This document shows positions 19,871-32,017 of a DNA stretch of 64,000 nt, in pieces. This DNA comes from Exophiala sp. HKRS030 (Eukaryota; Ascomycota; Eurotiomycetes; Chaetothyriales; Herpotrichiellaceae): the NCBI GenBank assembly GCA_023897205.1, contig JAHWDD010000003.1, forward strand, positions 8,125,665-8,189,664, in the 5' to 3' direction. Numbering within the stretch: the first letter of the stretch is position 1; the number at the start of each line of letters is the position of its first letter. The notes beneath the pieces were generated by a model. That model was not told the DNA's origin, did not search any database, and was given only the letters and a program-made list of their open reading frames with translations. The position numbers and the translations under genes were made by a program.

Positions 19871-21791
19871 TGGGTTATTCACAACATGACCCAACGCCCC
19901 AGATATCATATACAAGACCTTAAGATCTAGGAAATTGGTTAGACATCCAATCGAGTCCTCTTTTCATTGGCTTCATCTCATCTGTTCTGTTCACTGACCG
20001 AGCTCTACTCGACGTTCTCCCACCCCACCCCAGCACATCCGCAGCAGACCCATGGGTGATGCAATCTCGAGCTGCGAAGCTTCTGCCGAGCAAGAGCAAG
20101 AAACACAGATCCAACCCGCCACGAAAGCAGCCGCAAACCCACCAGAATCCAGGGGCATATCCGATCCAAATCACAATCAAGCAATCCCTGAAGATGCCGC
20201 ACCGTGCATGCACATTTATCTCGTTAGTTGGGTAGTCAATCTAGCCCCCCAAAGCCCGCAAGCTTCTTCTAAGTTCTCTCCTCCCTCTTCCCCCGCAAAC
20301 CTCGTATGCGGCTGAAAGAGACTTTTTCTCTCTCTTTCTTTCTCTGGATCGCCCGCCCCGATTGATTTGTTCGATTTCTTCAATCGGCATGACACACTTT
20401 GCCACGAAATCGACCGTGTCAAAGCACAGCCGCCAGCGATGCCCGCCTTTGGGAATACCCAGATTCCCCCCCCTCCCCCGTTCAGTTTATCTCTGGCGGG
20501 GTTTGAAAACTTGTACTATGTACAGGCTACAGGTTACACTCTACCCGTATTCGTCGATATCGTGGTGGTCCCACAGTGCGGACGGACGCTCTCGCTACCA
20601 ATCCCTGGGGAACGAGGGGCACCTTTTTGCGTTCTGTTTAATTAACCAGACAAGGGTCAAGGATGGGTTTTCTGGCTTTCTGGATCCCAGCTTTAGCTTG
20701 ATCCTGGGGCAGATCTCTTGTGCCTAGCTACCACCGGATAGGTTGTTGTCGATGCTTGTATCTATCTATCTCCCTTTTGAATCGGTAGTCTCCTCCAGCA
20801 CAACTAGATCATGCAACTAACTAGTTAGTCAGGTATTTAGGAGCACGGCCTACTGCTGCTGCTGCTATTGCTGCCAAACCCTAGGGTCAAGCGAGCCAGA
20901 AGGACGCATTGGCGATCTCGATCTACACTTTCCGCATTGAGACGTGTCCGCACCTGAGCTCTCTGAGATGCCGATTGTATGGTTCTGCTATTGTCTCGTT
21001 ATCAGATATAGGCTTCCCGCTGTTTGGATGCAGCGGGAAGTTCCAGACCTAGTTAACCTACTCCGTAAATACCATTGCCAGGATTGAAAAACCGACCACC
21101 GTCGTGTCCCACAGTGTCGAGTGTCTGGATCTTACAGACTGCCTGTCCGAGCCAGAGTCTGAGTCTGAGTTCGAGTGCGAGTTTGGATCCGAGTTAGGGT
21201 CATGCACTTACGAGTCCTTAAAGCCCACTTCCGAAGACGAGGGTCGGAGAAGGATCAGTGGGCTCGAGCTGCTCAAAGACAGACTTAGTTTGGGTTTTGA
21301 CTTCCGAAGGACACGAACACTAGGATACTAGAACGTGCACAACGCGGTGAAGAGGAAGGGAATACGAAGATGGGTGAATCATGTGGACTAAGAGAAAGGA
21401 AAGATATAGTTCATAGGCTGGCTATACTATAGCATGTTCTCTCGTGTCTTGATATGCTGTCACTATCCTCGGTCTTGTCGCCAGTGTTTGTTCTCTTGCT
21501 CTGGATTTATACCAGCATTACATCAACCTACGACCTTGCGTATCGTCCGTCATAGCCAGAGGACTTGACCTTCTCATCGACCGAGTCTTTGATATCGGTG
21601 CCTTTACTGCTTGACGTCCTTCCGTTCCTAGCAGTCCTTGCCACCACCACCAGCAGCAGCAGCAAGCAAGCAAAGCCTCACAGATCAAGTCCCCTCCGAC
21701 TTTCATCTCTAGCATTCTTAGTTCGCTCGACAACCTGACACCAAAACGACCCTCTGAAACGTACCAAATCCCCCGACCAGATCCAACCACC
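19871..21791. other. Long spacer between HET and GFA genes
   Basis: 1.92 kb. Only weak open frames are present: 87 codons from an ATG at 20052, and an acidic 75-codon frame at 21104-21331 lacking an ATG. Simple repeats include a pyrimidine tract (20320-20345), CTG repeats (20853-20866) and a CCA/CAG run at 21641-21675 in the GFA leader. TACTCCGTA occurs at 21059. No supported gene. Confidence 0.5.
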
Positions 21792-22524
21792 ATGTCATCA
21801 CGCGGCTCGTGCGTTTGCGGCGACGTGAGCTATACATTCGACAACGAGCCTATTGTGAAGGTACGTCGAGCATGCCCTCATGAAACCCCTTCTCAACCGA
21901 AAACCAACTTTGGCATCCATACCGCGTGAATTGGTTTCCCATGGCCCCATTCCACCTTCCCACCCCTGTTCCCCTTCATCCCCCTTTATACCCAGCCAAC
22001 ATCTCTCTGACCACTCTCCACTGTAGGCCCTCTGCCACTGCCTCACATGCCGCAAAGTCAGCGGATCCGCATACCTTTCTGCATTCATGGTGCCGGACCC
22101 CGACGCCGCGGCGGCGGGATCACAAGCCTCTCCATCCTCCTCCCCCGAAACATCCACCCCACCAGCAGCCCAATCCCCAACTCCATCATCAACATTCAAA
22201 ATCCACTCTCAAACCTCCACACCGCTCCGCGAAACACGCGCCCTGCACGCCGAGGCAGGCATCGAAATGCTGTTCTACGGCTGCGCGAAATGTCCGAGCA
22301 CGTTGTACAAGAAGGCGCCGAGCGGGTTTCCGGGCGTCATTATCGTCTTTGCGGGCACGTTGGATCTAGGATCTGGTGAGGCTGATGACGGGGGGAGCAG
22401 TGGTATCAGGGGTGCCGGTGGCTTGGAGGGTTGGGGTCCTCCCCAGGCCGAGTTGTGGGTAAAGTATCGTTTGCCCTGGGTCAAGCAGGTGGAGGGCGCG
22501 AAGCAGTGTTTGATGTTTGAGTGA
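21792..22524 (+). CDS. GFA/CENP-V family zinc protein (glutathione-dependent formaldehyde-activating-like)
   Basis: Two exons, 21792-21860 and 22027-22524, give 188 residues. The N-terminal CVCG (C7, C9) and CHCLTC (C26, C28, C31) provide the characteristic zinc ligands, followed by RKVSGSAY. YGCAKCPSTLY near residue 100 supplies the later Cys pair. The family includes bacterial Gfa enzymes and CENP-V; many fungal members are of unknown substrate. A Pro/Ser/Ala-rich insert of about 35 residues follows the first Cys cluster and departs from the compact fold. The ATG lies in a good context (CCACCATG). An S-(hydroxymethyl)glutathione-related role is family inference only. Confidence 0.85.
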
Positions 22525-25201
22525 GTCAGTGACTGAGAGTTGATTTGTGGGAGAAGGGAGAGGGAGGAGGGAATGAGTGGAGAGGATAGGGAGGGATAGA
22601 AGTATGGGGTGTGGGAGAAGCGAGGAGGGAGAAAAACATGTACATATCCTGGCCGGAAGGAAGAGAAAGCAAAGGAGGTTTGCATATGTCAACTAGTCAG
22701 ATTCCTGCTTTTCAACATTCACGAGATGGAGAAATTGCCACTTCCAGCCCCCGATCCGATGGAAAGTTGTTCAAGGGAGCTCCTGACGAATTACTGTAAC
22801 TAGTTTGGCTGAGTTGATTGTCAGGCATTGAATCCTTGTTTTTGTGTTAACCTAACTATCGGACTAAGTAAAATATCTCCTATTTGAAAAAAGCGACAAC
22901 ACCAAATGGACTCGTTACTACCTCGCAGTATCCATCTGGTAGACAAATCCACAGGCTCCCCGCAAGAGGTATCTATTCAGCCCAAGCACGGTATCTTGAT
23001 ATCTTGTCATTACCACCGCCACCATTCACACTGGATGCGTAACGTAAACGGGGGCGTGGTAACACGGCGCAAGAAAGAACAGAAACAGGATCCAAATGCC
23101 CACGGCTGGTTTTTTTTGGTGACTGGTTCATTTGAACCAGTTGATTTTTTGAAGATTTTATAGGGGGTTGATGGATTTTTGAAGGCGGACCGCATACCAA
23201 GAAGGATGCTATCCTGCCCTCTATCCCCTCAACTCTCTCACATCTCACAGCCGGCGACAGGTTGGTCTCGGCGTGCAGATTGCAACTCGTCGTCGAGATG
23301 TGTGTGAGGAGGGGATCTTTCTTTGTTGATCTGTGTGCGCGTTGTGGTGTTGAGGATTTGGACTTCAGTTGGTAGTTGGATAAAGGCTTGTGATTTGACT
23401 TGATTGAGTGAATGGATGGTGGGACGGGATGCTTGGTAGGCTGGAGGTTGTTGAAGTCGATGCTAGCCCTTCGTAAAGTGTAGTTTGACTGTTTGGGTTC
23501 GAGTCCAAAGAAGACAGGGCTCGAAACAATTGTCCGAAGAAGTCCATCGAGTGAGATCACAACCCCTAGTAAGAAACAATCTTGCTTGTCGTCCAAAGTG
23601 AGAAATTGGTTCTTTCATTCCACCCAATCCACTCCATGCGAGCTTTGTTGTCCAATTCCATTCCCCCAGACCACAGCAACATATCAACAAAGAGTTTACT
23701 CGAAACTCAGGATCATGAAAAAGACCGTAAAACGCCGACTCACCACTGCAAATAGAACTGGCAGCCTCTCCGAGGATCAGTGTCGAATTCCATCATAGTT
23801 GCGGTAGCTGAGAATCCCCTTTTCCCCCGCAAGGAGAGAAAGGAAGTAGACGCTCCGAGTAGACGATTCTTGTATCTCGTCCACGAAATCCCGAGCATGT
23901 ATCGAGGCTCTCAACAACCATGCGCACATCAACGGCATAAAGAAAACCACATGATAAAATGGGTTTTCAGCCACAAAATATCCCTCGAGACTTTACATCA
24001 ACAACAAGAAAACAAAATCACAAATTTCCGCAACTCCCTAGGTGACCAACATTTTACCGTCTCGTTGAGTCAGGTTCGGTGAAACAGAACAACGTCCCAT
24101 GAAGAGGCGATTTTAGACTCGAGTTTGATATTGAGACAGATAAGAATGTAAGACAAATAGGGAGTCGAAGAATAAGTGAATGAAAGAACAAGACCTGCTT
24201 CGTCCTCGAGGAATACAAACGATTCGCCTCATTCTAAGTGTCCCGATCCGAGAATCAGGCAACACATAAGTCGAGATGAAGTCGTCGTACCATAGATCGA
24301 AAGAACTTATGATTCCACTCCATCACGCGACTCCGATTGCGATAAAAGTGGTGCGGTGTTCGATATCTTTCGTCGATAAGATAATAAAACCTTGCTTAAA
24401 CACACGAGACACATGCTCATCATTGCGGTCATATAGATATAACTGCAAAGTGGAGGTCAAGGCGCGGTAGCCACAATAGGGAGTAAAGGGCAGCCGAAAG
24501 GTCGACGCACAAGTGTTCGAAACGAGGTCAATTTTCCCTCTGTTCCCGGTCAAGAGAAAAGAGAGCAAATCAACCTGGTCCCGCACCATCGGAGAAGGGG
24601 CAGGGAAGGAACTCTGGTCCCTCGATTATTAAATCCGTTGCAAGTTCCCCATGACCAGTATATCCCGTCGTTTCTGGCAAACGATTTTCGCAATGCAGTC
24701 CGAAAGGTTTGGCTGGTCGCCGGATTCGACATCCGGTTCCAAAACCATTCCAAACAGCCGATGGTGAAGATCGAACGTCTCTAGAAAGAGGAATTCCAAC
24801 TGGACTGAAAACTCGCCACATCTGCATGTCTCATGCTACATGCACACAAACACAATACACTTTTATGCCACCCTGGGCATCGTTTGGAGTCGTTATAAAA
24901 TGGGTTGGTTGGTTGGTGTTTCGTCTTCAGATCGAAAGACACATTCTGTATTTCTCCACAGATGTTCATTTTGCCTTTCCCACTGTAATGCAACTCCTGG
25001 TTCGTTTCCAAGACAATCCGTATATCGCTAATTGTAGGCACTTTGAATACTTTGAAAAGGTGTTGTACACATATGAAGGATCAGGAAATTGTCATGATTA
25101 GCTCTTTGTTGATTTGTGTGATCAAGAATGATCTGCCAAATTCGGCTCAAAATTCATTTCTGTCAATAGGCTAAACACGTTGAGTTGATATTGTCGTTGA
25201 T
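22525..25201. other. 2.7-kb gene-poor region
   Basis: No supported gene. A minus-strand frame open for 207 codons (22973-23596) lacks an ATG and reads as low-complexity Ser/Pro. A perfect 9-bp-arm inverted repeat with a 2-base centre occurs at 23122-23141. The region should include the 3' ends of the GFA and PRM1 transcripts, which converge here. Confidence 0.5.
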
Positions 25202-27466
25202 TCAACGTCCTTGCCAATAGGTTGCACGCTTGTCATCACCGAATGGACCCGAATCAGTTTGAGTTGATTCGACAAACCCAAGCTTGCTGTCATGATAATC
25301 CTCTTCATCTTGACTGCGATTTTCTGGTGGGAAATACGTGGGAGCTGGCGACAATGGTCTACTGTTTGGCCGACGAGTATCTTTGATACGACCATGTTGA
25401 TAGATTTTATTGACAGTAGACAACGGAATGTCGTCAAATCCAGCGTATCGATCTTGATTGTCTGAGCGGAAATCATGCGCGGAACGGTAATCTGTACCGC
25501 TTGTGGCTCCGACGGATGAAGCGAATTCACCTCCGTCGCCACGAACCTTGTCCCGTCCGCGCCAGGCAATCAAAGCACGCATAACGCCAATGAAGACGAT
25601 GAAAACCCATACCAGAAGAACCACGGTTGAAATTATAGCTTCAGTTCTGATGCCATCTTCGACAGCACTGATGAATCGAGCCACAGCACTGGAGATTTTG
25701 TCACTAGCAGCATCACCGGGGCTAGCAAGGAAAGAGTCATCCGGGTTGCTTGAAGAAGATAGACTCTTTGCTGCTCCGACACTAAAGGTATCGTTGGGGA
25801 AAAGAGGAAAATCGACGTGTGCGTTGTCATGAACCCAAGTGAGGCCCTTTTGAATTCCTGCAATTTTCATCAATGCAAGACAATTGAGAACTTCCATGAT
25901 TGGATCTATAAGCGGCGTACCACCGAAGGTGTCGTTGAGAACTTCGGTTGTCTTATCGACAAACATATTAAGGGTGTCATTGACGGCGGTGGTCGTAGTT
26001 CCAATCCATCCGAGTAAGTCATCGTTGATATCTTGATTAGTAGAAGTGATGGCCTGGTTGGTGGTCAGTGCCCATTGTGCAGAAGCATTGTCGAGTTGCG
26101 CAAGGACTTGATCGCTAAATTCACCAACTTGTTGAGCAAGGCCGGGAACTTCTTTTGATAAAGCTCGCAAGAGGATGGCCTGACACGCACACGCAAACAA
26201 GCCAGCTACGGCGAGAGCCAGTACGAATAGCGCAGCGTCTGTTGTTGCATATGCGATGACCCATCGAATCAAATTTCTCTTTCGAGGAGACTCATAGCCA
26301 CGTGACATTCTGAGTCCTGCAGAAGAGGTATATGGCCTGCTGACTAGATAGACAACATCCATTGGGTCATTCGCATTGGAATGAACAAGTTGACTGCGCT
26401 CTTGCATTTGACGATATCGTCTAATTTCTCGCCATGCCATTGGGATCATGACCAAAATGGCCAAAGTGATCAGCACGCCAATGAAAACTCGACGTGCGAC
26501 ATGGGCTACATCGGTCAGATCGTCAAAGAACTCATTGATACCATCTCCATCGCCACAAAATGATAATTGTTCCTTTGCAGGTACTGGAAAAAGGGAGCGA
26601 TCAAAGGTATAGTTGTTCATTTTTTCGTTCATGAGTTCTTTGACTTCTTTGAATGGGAGACGAATGACTGATTCGGTGAAATTCTTGACATCGGCAAACG
26701 TTGGGATGGAATTATTGAGTTTGGCCAGTTCGGCATCTAGGCCAGCAGGAAGCTTGAGAGCACGAAGAGCATCTTCTTGCTTCGTAAGATCGAGCTTGGG
26801 TGCGGTTGTAGAAGTACCAAGCGAAACAATGTTGGTGAGAGTGCTGATTAGTTTATTATAAGCATCGGAAAAATCCCCAATTACATCAGCGAACCCGTCG
26901 CCAAGTTCCTGGGTGAGTTTGTCGAGACCTTCTTGTGCAGCATCAAGCGTGCCGATGACGGCGTGTAGACTCCCAGAAACCGCAAGAGTGATGAGGCAAA
27001 GATACGTGTTGGTCATCATGCCGATGACAAAGACAACGATTTCTTCGACTGCAGTCACACTCATGGTTGACATTTGCATCAAGCCATTGACCGATTTCTC
27101 AACACCAGTGGCAGCCAATTCATTAACGCCTTGAGACATATAATGAGGCATTGAAGCCATGGCGGAACCCATCGATTCAACGTCCGAGCATGCAGAGAGA
27201 GCTTCGCGCCGAGCTGATATGAGATTGTTGTCGATACCAGTGATTGCAATAAGGGTACGAGCGAGAACAAGTAGGAGTAGAATGGTCCATCGATTGAACC
27301 AGATTTGGGATAAACGAGCCCGGAGGCCAAGGTAGGGTGTGATGGATGGTGCAGTGTGTGGTAATAATCGAGGTGGGCCTTGGTTGGAGTAATAGTCTCG
27401 TATTTCATGGCTGCCGGCAGGCATGGAAGGAGAAATGCCAGCTGGTAAGGCTGACTGGGCAGACAT
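25202..27466 (-). CDS. PRM1: Plasma membrane fusion protein Prm1
   Basis: Multispanning protein that promotes plasma-membrane fusion during mating and, in filamentous fungi, vegetative cell fusion. Single exon of 754 residues, near family size. Typical features are a leader with PYLGLRARLSQIWFNRWT and a hydrophobic segment WTILLLLVLARTLIAI. Further membrane segments lie near residues 140-165, 325-350, 405-440 and 625-650. Two extracytoplasmic loops are rich in Asn/Thr with several N-x-S/T sites. The segment ISARREALSACSDVESMGSAMASMPHYMS, here quoted only by its position near 80-108, holds the conserved first-loop Cys. The C-terminal tail is charged and cytoplasmic. Expected partners are other fusion factors at the cell tip. 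Confidence 0.9.
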   Translation of the reverse strand: MSAQSALPAGISPSMPAGSHEIRDYYSNQGPPRLLPHTAPSITPYLGLRARLSQIWFNRWTILLLLVLARTLIAITGIDNNLISARREALSACSDVESMGSAMASMPHYMSQGVNELAATGVEKSVNGLMQMSTMSVTAVEEIVVFVIGMMTNTYLCLITLAVSGSLHAVIGTLDAAQEGLDKLTQELGDGFADVIGDFSDAYNKLISTLTNIVSLGTSTTAPKLDLTKQEDALRALKLPAGLDAELAKLNNSIPTFADVKNFTESVIRLPFKEVKELMNEKMNNYTFDRSLFPVPAKEQLSFCGDGDGINEFFDDLTDVAHVARRVFIGVLITLAILVMIPMAWREIRRYRQMQERSQLVHSNANDPMDVVYLVSRPYTSSAGLRMSRGYESPRKRNLIRWVIAYATTDAALFVLALAVAGLFACACQAILLRALSKEVPGLAQQVGEFSDQVLAQLDNASAQWALTTNQAITSTNQDINDDLLGWIGTTTTAVNDTLNMFVDKTTEVLNDTFGGTPLIDPIMEVLNCLALMKIAGIQKGLTWVHDNAHVDFPLFPNDTFSVGAAKSLSSSSNPDDSFLASPGDAASDKISSAVARFISAVEDGIRTEAIISTVVLLVWVFIVFIGVMRALIAWRGRDKVRGDGGEFASSVGATSGTDYRSAHDFRSDNQDRYAGFDDIPLSTVNKIYQHGRIKDTRRPNSRPLSPAPTYFPPENRSQDEEDYHDSKLGFVESTQTDSGPFGDDKRATYWQGR

Positions 27467-29224
27467 GCTGTAGAAGTTGACAATAGATTATCTAGAGGGA
27501 TTCTTAGTTCTCCGTAGCAGGATATTAGGGAGCAAATGAAAAGAAGTAGCTCTGTTGATAGCAGGGAAAAAAGAAAATGATGGTGGATGGTACAGAGTAG
27601 GTGAGATACAATCGCCGACAGGATTATGTGAACAGAAAAGCCATCAAGGCCCGACAATCATCGAGTATCGACGGAACAAACAAAAGAGATTCGTGACTGG
27701 CACAGCAAACAGACAATAGAGGTAGTATGAATAGAAAAAATGGACAATGGTTTGAATAAAGGGACAATGAATAGGATAAGTGTTGAATGAGAAAAAGTCA
27801 CTGGAGTACGTACCGCTTCCATTGTCCACTTCCACCACATATCCGCAACACACCACCAACATGATGCCGTACGCTCTGTCCGAAATTGTAACAAGAGTTG
27901 CAATGTTTCAGAAGAGGTATACAAAAGTCGTGGTGCAAGAATCTCGCTGGTGAGGAAGTTCCCCGAAGGCGTGGGCGCGTATCCTGAAAATAGCCTCACC
28001 AACCGGGAGAAGCGCCGACCAACCATGTTCAAGACCAAGTTGCCACGTAAAACACGCGCTTTCACGTGAGTTCTCGAGGTGAAACTAGTTGAATGGAATC
28101 AAACATGATGGTCGAACGAGGTCTTCTCCAGGCTGCTTCATCGTCTTCCCACAAACCCTGCGGTCGGATTGATTGACAGCGTCTTGTCAATGACGTAAGT
28201 CGAGTTGGTCACCCGACGCATTTGTACTGTGTCAGTTGAACATGGTGCAATCTGTTGTGTGTCAATCAGACCGATCGCGGGTCTATGAGAAGGAGGCACT
28301 GAAGAAGCAGTTCGAGATTCGAAAGTGTGCCTGGAGAGAGGAACTCCAGAAGAACAAGAAATGCCATCAAGATGATTTTATGCATTATCGACGATCCGCC
28401 ACGACGTTGTGGCGTTCGAGAGACTTTCGTTCCTTGATTTCAGTCCAAGCTAATCCGCTACTGGACTAGCGCCTTGCTTTTTATGACGCTAAGCCAACAA
28501 CCCCACTAAAACTAAAATTCAGCACTAACAATTCACGAGGCTGAACATGCAAGGCTACGACTAGAAGAATCATCTGGAAATACCATCATCGCCCGGGCAT
28601 TCCTTACACATGTTTCACACTTCAAGAACTCTTTGCAGACGACTATCTATATGCAAGTCATGCGAACTGCGACGGCGATTTCAGATATATCAAAGCGGAT
28701 ATCTACTGCAGTCACTTCGAATTGCTAGAGTACGAATCATACAGTGTCAAAGTAGCTCGACGTCAATCCCGTCGTTTGCAAAAGCCTTCCTTTTCTTGCG
28801 GCGTGCTCTTTACGTGCTGGCAAAGTGCAGGCCACTTCGGAATCGGGCTTCAATCTTCGTGCGTATCAGTCCTGGCGAGCCGACAATACTGCTTAGCGAT
28901 CATGTTTGGTTGGTAGAGTATCACGTGATGAATTCATGCAAGATTTGATCACTTCGCGCTTGCTCTCACGGTTGAGCCACCGCGGCATGGAAGCGATATC
29001 CATGGTATTCGTTGTTGGCAATGGCGTATTGGAGGATCTTGGACTCTCAGCATGGTCACACAATGCACACAGGTCGGAGGTCGCGTATAGGAGGAAAGCA
29101 AGTGTCGTCAACTTGCTTCCAACAGGTCCAAATGTGAGTCATGTCGCCGGGAGGAATGGTCATCATCCAGCAAAGGCACACAGACCACGGTCACGAGCCA
29201 AATTATAGCCACAACATACACACC
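27467..29224. other. Spacer upstream of PRM1 and downstream of KH gene
   Basis: 1.76 kb. It holds the PRM1 promoter (27467 onwards, A/T-rich leader) and the end of the KH-gene transcript. A charged 75-codon frame from ATG 28242 (KEALKKQFEIRKCAWREELQ region) and a 113-codon frame from 28610 lack recognisable homology and may be chance. Confidence 0.5.
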
Positions 29225-30994
29225 CTAGCGTTGCTCACCTTGGCCTTGACCACCTTGTTGTGCTGCCACTGCCGCGTACCACATATTGACATAATTTTGA
29301 TAACCACCATATGCCGCGTATGGGTCTGCGCCAGCTGCTGCTGGAACACCACCCGGTTGAGCAGCTGCGGGGACTGCTGAGGGATAACCGATAGGAGGTT
29401 GCTGCTGTTGTGGTGGCTGTTGCTGCTGCTGACCCGAGTATCGATCTGTATAATCGTCACGAGATTGTTCACGGTTCTGTGAACGAGCACGCTGAATATC
29501 GTTAGTCATGCGGCCGGACAAGTCAAGAGGCTTGAACTTACAACTGTCTCGACTTTCTCCATAATAGCCCGCTTGGCTGCTTCGATTGCCGGTCGTGTTC
29601 CTATTAGTCCGATTTCTCGTTCAATATCACGTCCACTGGCGGACGACACGTTTATTTTGCATCCTGTTTGGTTTTGCATGTCACGTATTGATTCGCCTCC
29701 TGGAACACCGAGTGTCAGTCACATTGCCAATCATATCACCGAGCTAGGACCTTTATACCTTTGCCAATGATCATTCCCACAGCTTCACCGGGTACCACAA
29801 TTGAATCATTGATCTTGCTGTGGTTGTCTTCACGATCGCGATGGAGATCCTTGACGCTGACGCCCTTTTGGTCACTTTCCACAATTTCGAGGATAAGGTC
29901 TCTGGCATATTGTTGCGCTGCTGGACTCCCAATGAGATTGACAGGCCGCTGTCCATTGATACTTTTATTTTCTCCCACAATATTGACGTGACATCCACTG
30001 CGATCCTGTAAATCTCGAATGGTCTCGCCACCTCTTCCAATGATCAAGCCGACCGTACGATCAGGTACCAACATTTGTAGACTGTCACCTTCTTTCGATT
30101 GACTCATAGAACCTTTGCCAGCTTGAGACCGTTGCTTGTCCCCGCCACCACTACTGCCGCCTCTTTTGGATTGTTCGTTGTCTTCAATGATTTTGTAAAT
30201 TTCGGCTTTGGCGGCGGCACGTGCGGACCGACCCCCAGAGATCCTGCAGTGTCTTTGAGAACCCGCAACTTCTGGGCCGTCCATGAACTGGACACGAGCT
30301 CCGGTAGTGCTTTCGACCCTGCGTAGATTTTCCCCGGATCTTCCAATGATAAGACCTACTAAGCTCTTGTCTAGAGGCAAAATTTCGGATTCACCTTCAG
30401 CAGCGCTACTTCCACCTCGGTCTCGACCAGGGGATCGTTCATCACGATATCTAGGAGAGTACAGACCGCCTCTGGGTGAAGATGAGCGCTCTCTTGTAAA
30501 TCCTCGTTCATTGCCACGTCGTTCGTCACGGTAGGGATTGTGGGTATCACGATAGCCATCCCGACTCATGCGAGGCGGAGAACGTGAAGGTGATCGTGAG
30601 CGCCGATATCCTCTATTGGCAAATCGTGGATCGATGTTGATCGGGGCTAGAGGGTAAGAATTAGTGATGCAATGTTTCGATCGAGGGGAGAATACACACG
30701 TCTACTCGGATCATAGGCAATTCCCTTTTCTGCAGCAATACCACGAGCTTTGGCAATGGCATCACTTATGCTGACAGAACCTGAACTGACTGGTTTTATA
30801 TGCGCAAGATCGACACTGCCAGTATGAAAAGGCTGCGGTAAGCCGTAAGGCGTTGCACCACCAGGAGGCGTAGCGTATTGAGGAGGTGGAGGAGGATATG
30901 TGCCACCTGGAATAGAGGGAGGGGGAGCTTGTGAAGGGGTACCACCTTGCCGTTGTGCGGCGAGGGCAGCGAGTAAATTGGTGAGATCAGCCAT
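29225..30994 (-). CDS. Three-KH-domain RNA-binding protein (FUBP/KSRP-like layout)
   Basis: Single-stranded nucleic-acid-binding protein. Four exons, 30994-30700, 30646-29759, 29699-29542 and 29491-29225, give 535 residues. Each KH core is visible: VGLIIGRSGE (about 195-204), VGLIIGRGGE (about 297-306) and VGMIIGKGGE (about 389-398), each followed by IR or LR helices. The third KH is assembled across intron 2. The N terminus is Pro/Gln-rich with a DAIAKARGIAAEKG helix, followed by an Arg/Ser/Asp/Tyr-rich region. The C terminus is Gln/Pro/Ala/Tyr-rich and ends AAQQGGQGQGEQR. The layout resembles animal FUBP proteins; a role in mRNA splicing or stability is inferred. Confidence 0.9.
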
Positions 30995-31678
30995 TTCGTT
31001 AACCCTTCGTGTTGTCAGGTAGTCGAAGGAGATAGACGAGGTCCAAGGCGAAACATGCGGCGTTAATTGATTGTGGTCATCTGGCTAAGGTGCACGGAGG
31101 AGTTGCTCGTCACACAAAACATTCCAGCAACGTCAAAGGCATGAGAAGGAAAGTTCTGCCAGAGTCACGTGATGCGGCTTCCCCGTTACCTCTCTGTCCT
31201 TCGTAGATTCACAACTCCACCAAGCTTACTGCCGACTATGTCCACAGCTACAAACTCAGGTTACTCAACGATCTCGGTCTGAAAGCAGACTTCGACAGTA
31301 ACACTGCTCCGAGGAGAGCTGTATGTCAATCAAGTGACGTTACGACAGGCAGTTAGATGTGGGACCTTCACATAGTACGAATTCACTCTTGGGAAGATAT
31401 GGCAAGGTAACGATAAAAGCCATCTATTCACCCGCAAGCTGCCTCCGATACAAACATTGAAATCAGAATGACTTGAGGGTCGTTATTAAGGGAGACGGCT
31501 CTGTGCCGAGCTTGCTCAGGTTCCAGGTTTGGCGGGCGTGCTTCCATGGCCTCTCTGTTTCACCGCCGGAATCTCGACTCCCGTCTCCCTCGGGCCTCAC
31601 ATGAACAACCGTCGTTGAGGTGCCCCAAAAGGAGCCCGCCGGCGGATTCACGAACTATTCCTTGCCACGATGGTGCAT
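30995..31678. other. KH-gene promoter region
   Basis: 684 bases upstream of the KH start and downstream of a doubtful small gene. A plus-strand 139-codon frame (31546-31965) overlaps that gene in antisense and looks random. No sites recognised. Confidence 0.45.
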
Positions 31679-32017
31679 TCACCTTGTTGTGGGACAGCCT
31701 TTTTCCTCAGAGTTGGGGAAGAAGAGGACTGTATTCGTGGTCATCTCACCCGCCCCAGGCTCTGCAGCTGATGTATGCAGCTTTAAACAGTCAGTTGAGA
31801 GTCGTTGAAAGACGCTCTTACTATTCTGAAACCAGCGGACTTTTTCCAGTCGCCGAGATTGCTCAAGAATGGCTCGACTTATTTCTGAGGCAGAGAACGT
31901 GTTCCACGCCAAAGGATGAGGTTTTTGGGCAGCATAGTTTTCTTGAAATGTCCACCGGTGTGTGAAGTCCTTCTGCTTGACGAGCTTGAACGGAGCGTCC
32001 CATTCAGTTTGAGCCAT
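31679..32017 (-). CDS. Hypothetical protein, 112 residues (doubtful)
   Basis: ATG at 32017 opens a frame beginning MAQTEWDAPFKLVKQKDFTH and containing SEISRAILEQSRRLEKVRWF, a plausible amphipathic helix. A GTGAAT donor overlaps its stop codon, so more exons may exist; a frame at 31651-31463 could be one, but the phases tested did not join. It lies on the same strand 278 bases after the APH-like pseudogene. No family recognised. Confidence 0.3.
   Translation of the reverse strand: MAQTEWDAPFKLVKQKDFTHRWTFQENYAAQKPHPLAWNTFSASEISRAILEQSRRLEKVRWFQNSKSVFQRLSTDCLKLHTSAAEPGAGEMTTNTVLFFPNSEEKGCPTTR

Noticed and set aside
20052..20315. 87-codon ATG frame in the HET-GFA spacer
   Set aside because: Low-complexity Ala/Pro/Gln composition and no exon partner could be joined.
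22973..23596. 207-codon minus-strand frame in the gene-poor region
   Set aside because: No ATG at its beginning, Ser/Pro-rich chance-like translation, no conserved motif.
28610..28948. 113-codon frame that begins like a mitochondrial presequence
   Set aside because: Only the first residues look like a leader; the rest is random-looking and overlaps another frame of equal length.
31546..31965. 139-codon plus-strand frame antisense to the doubtful small gene
   Set aside because: Its translation has the Arg/Ser/Pro bias typical of antisense reading; the minus-strand frame is the more protein-like of the two.
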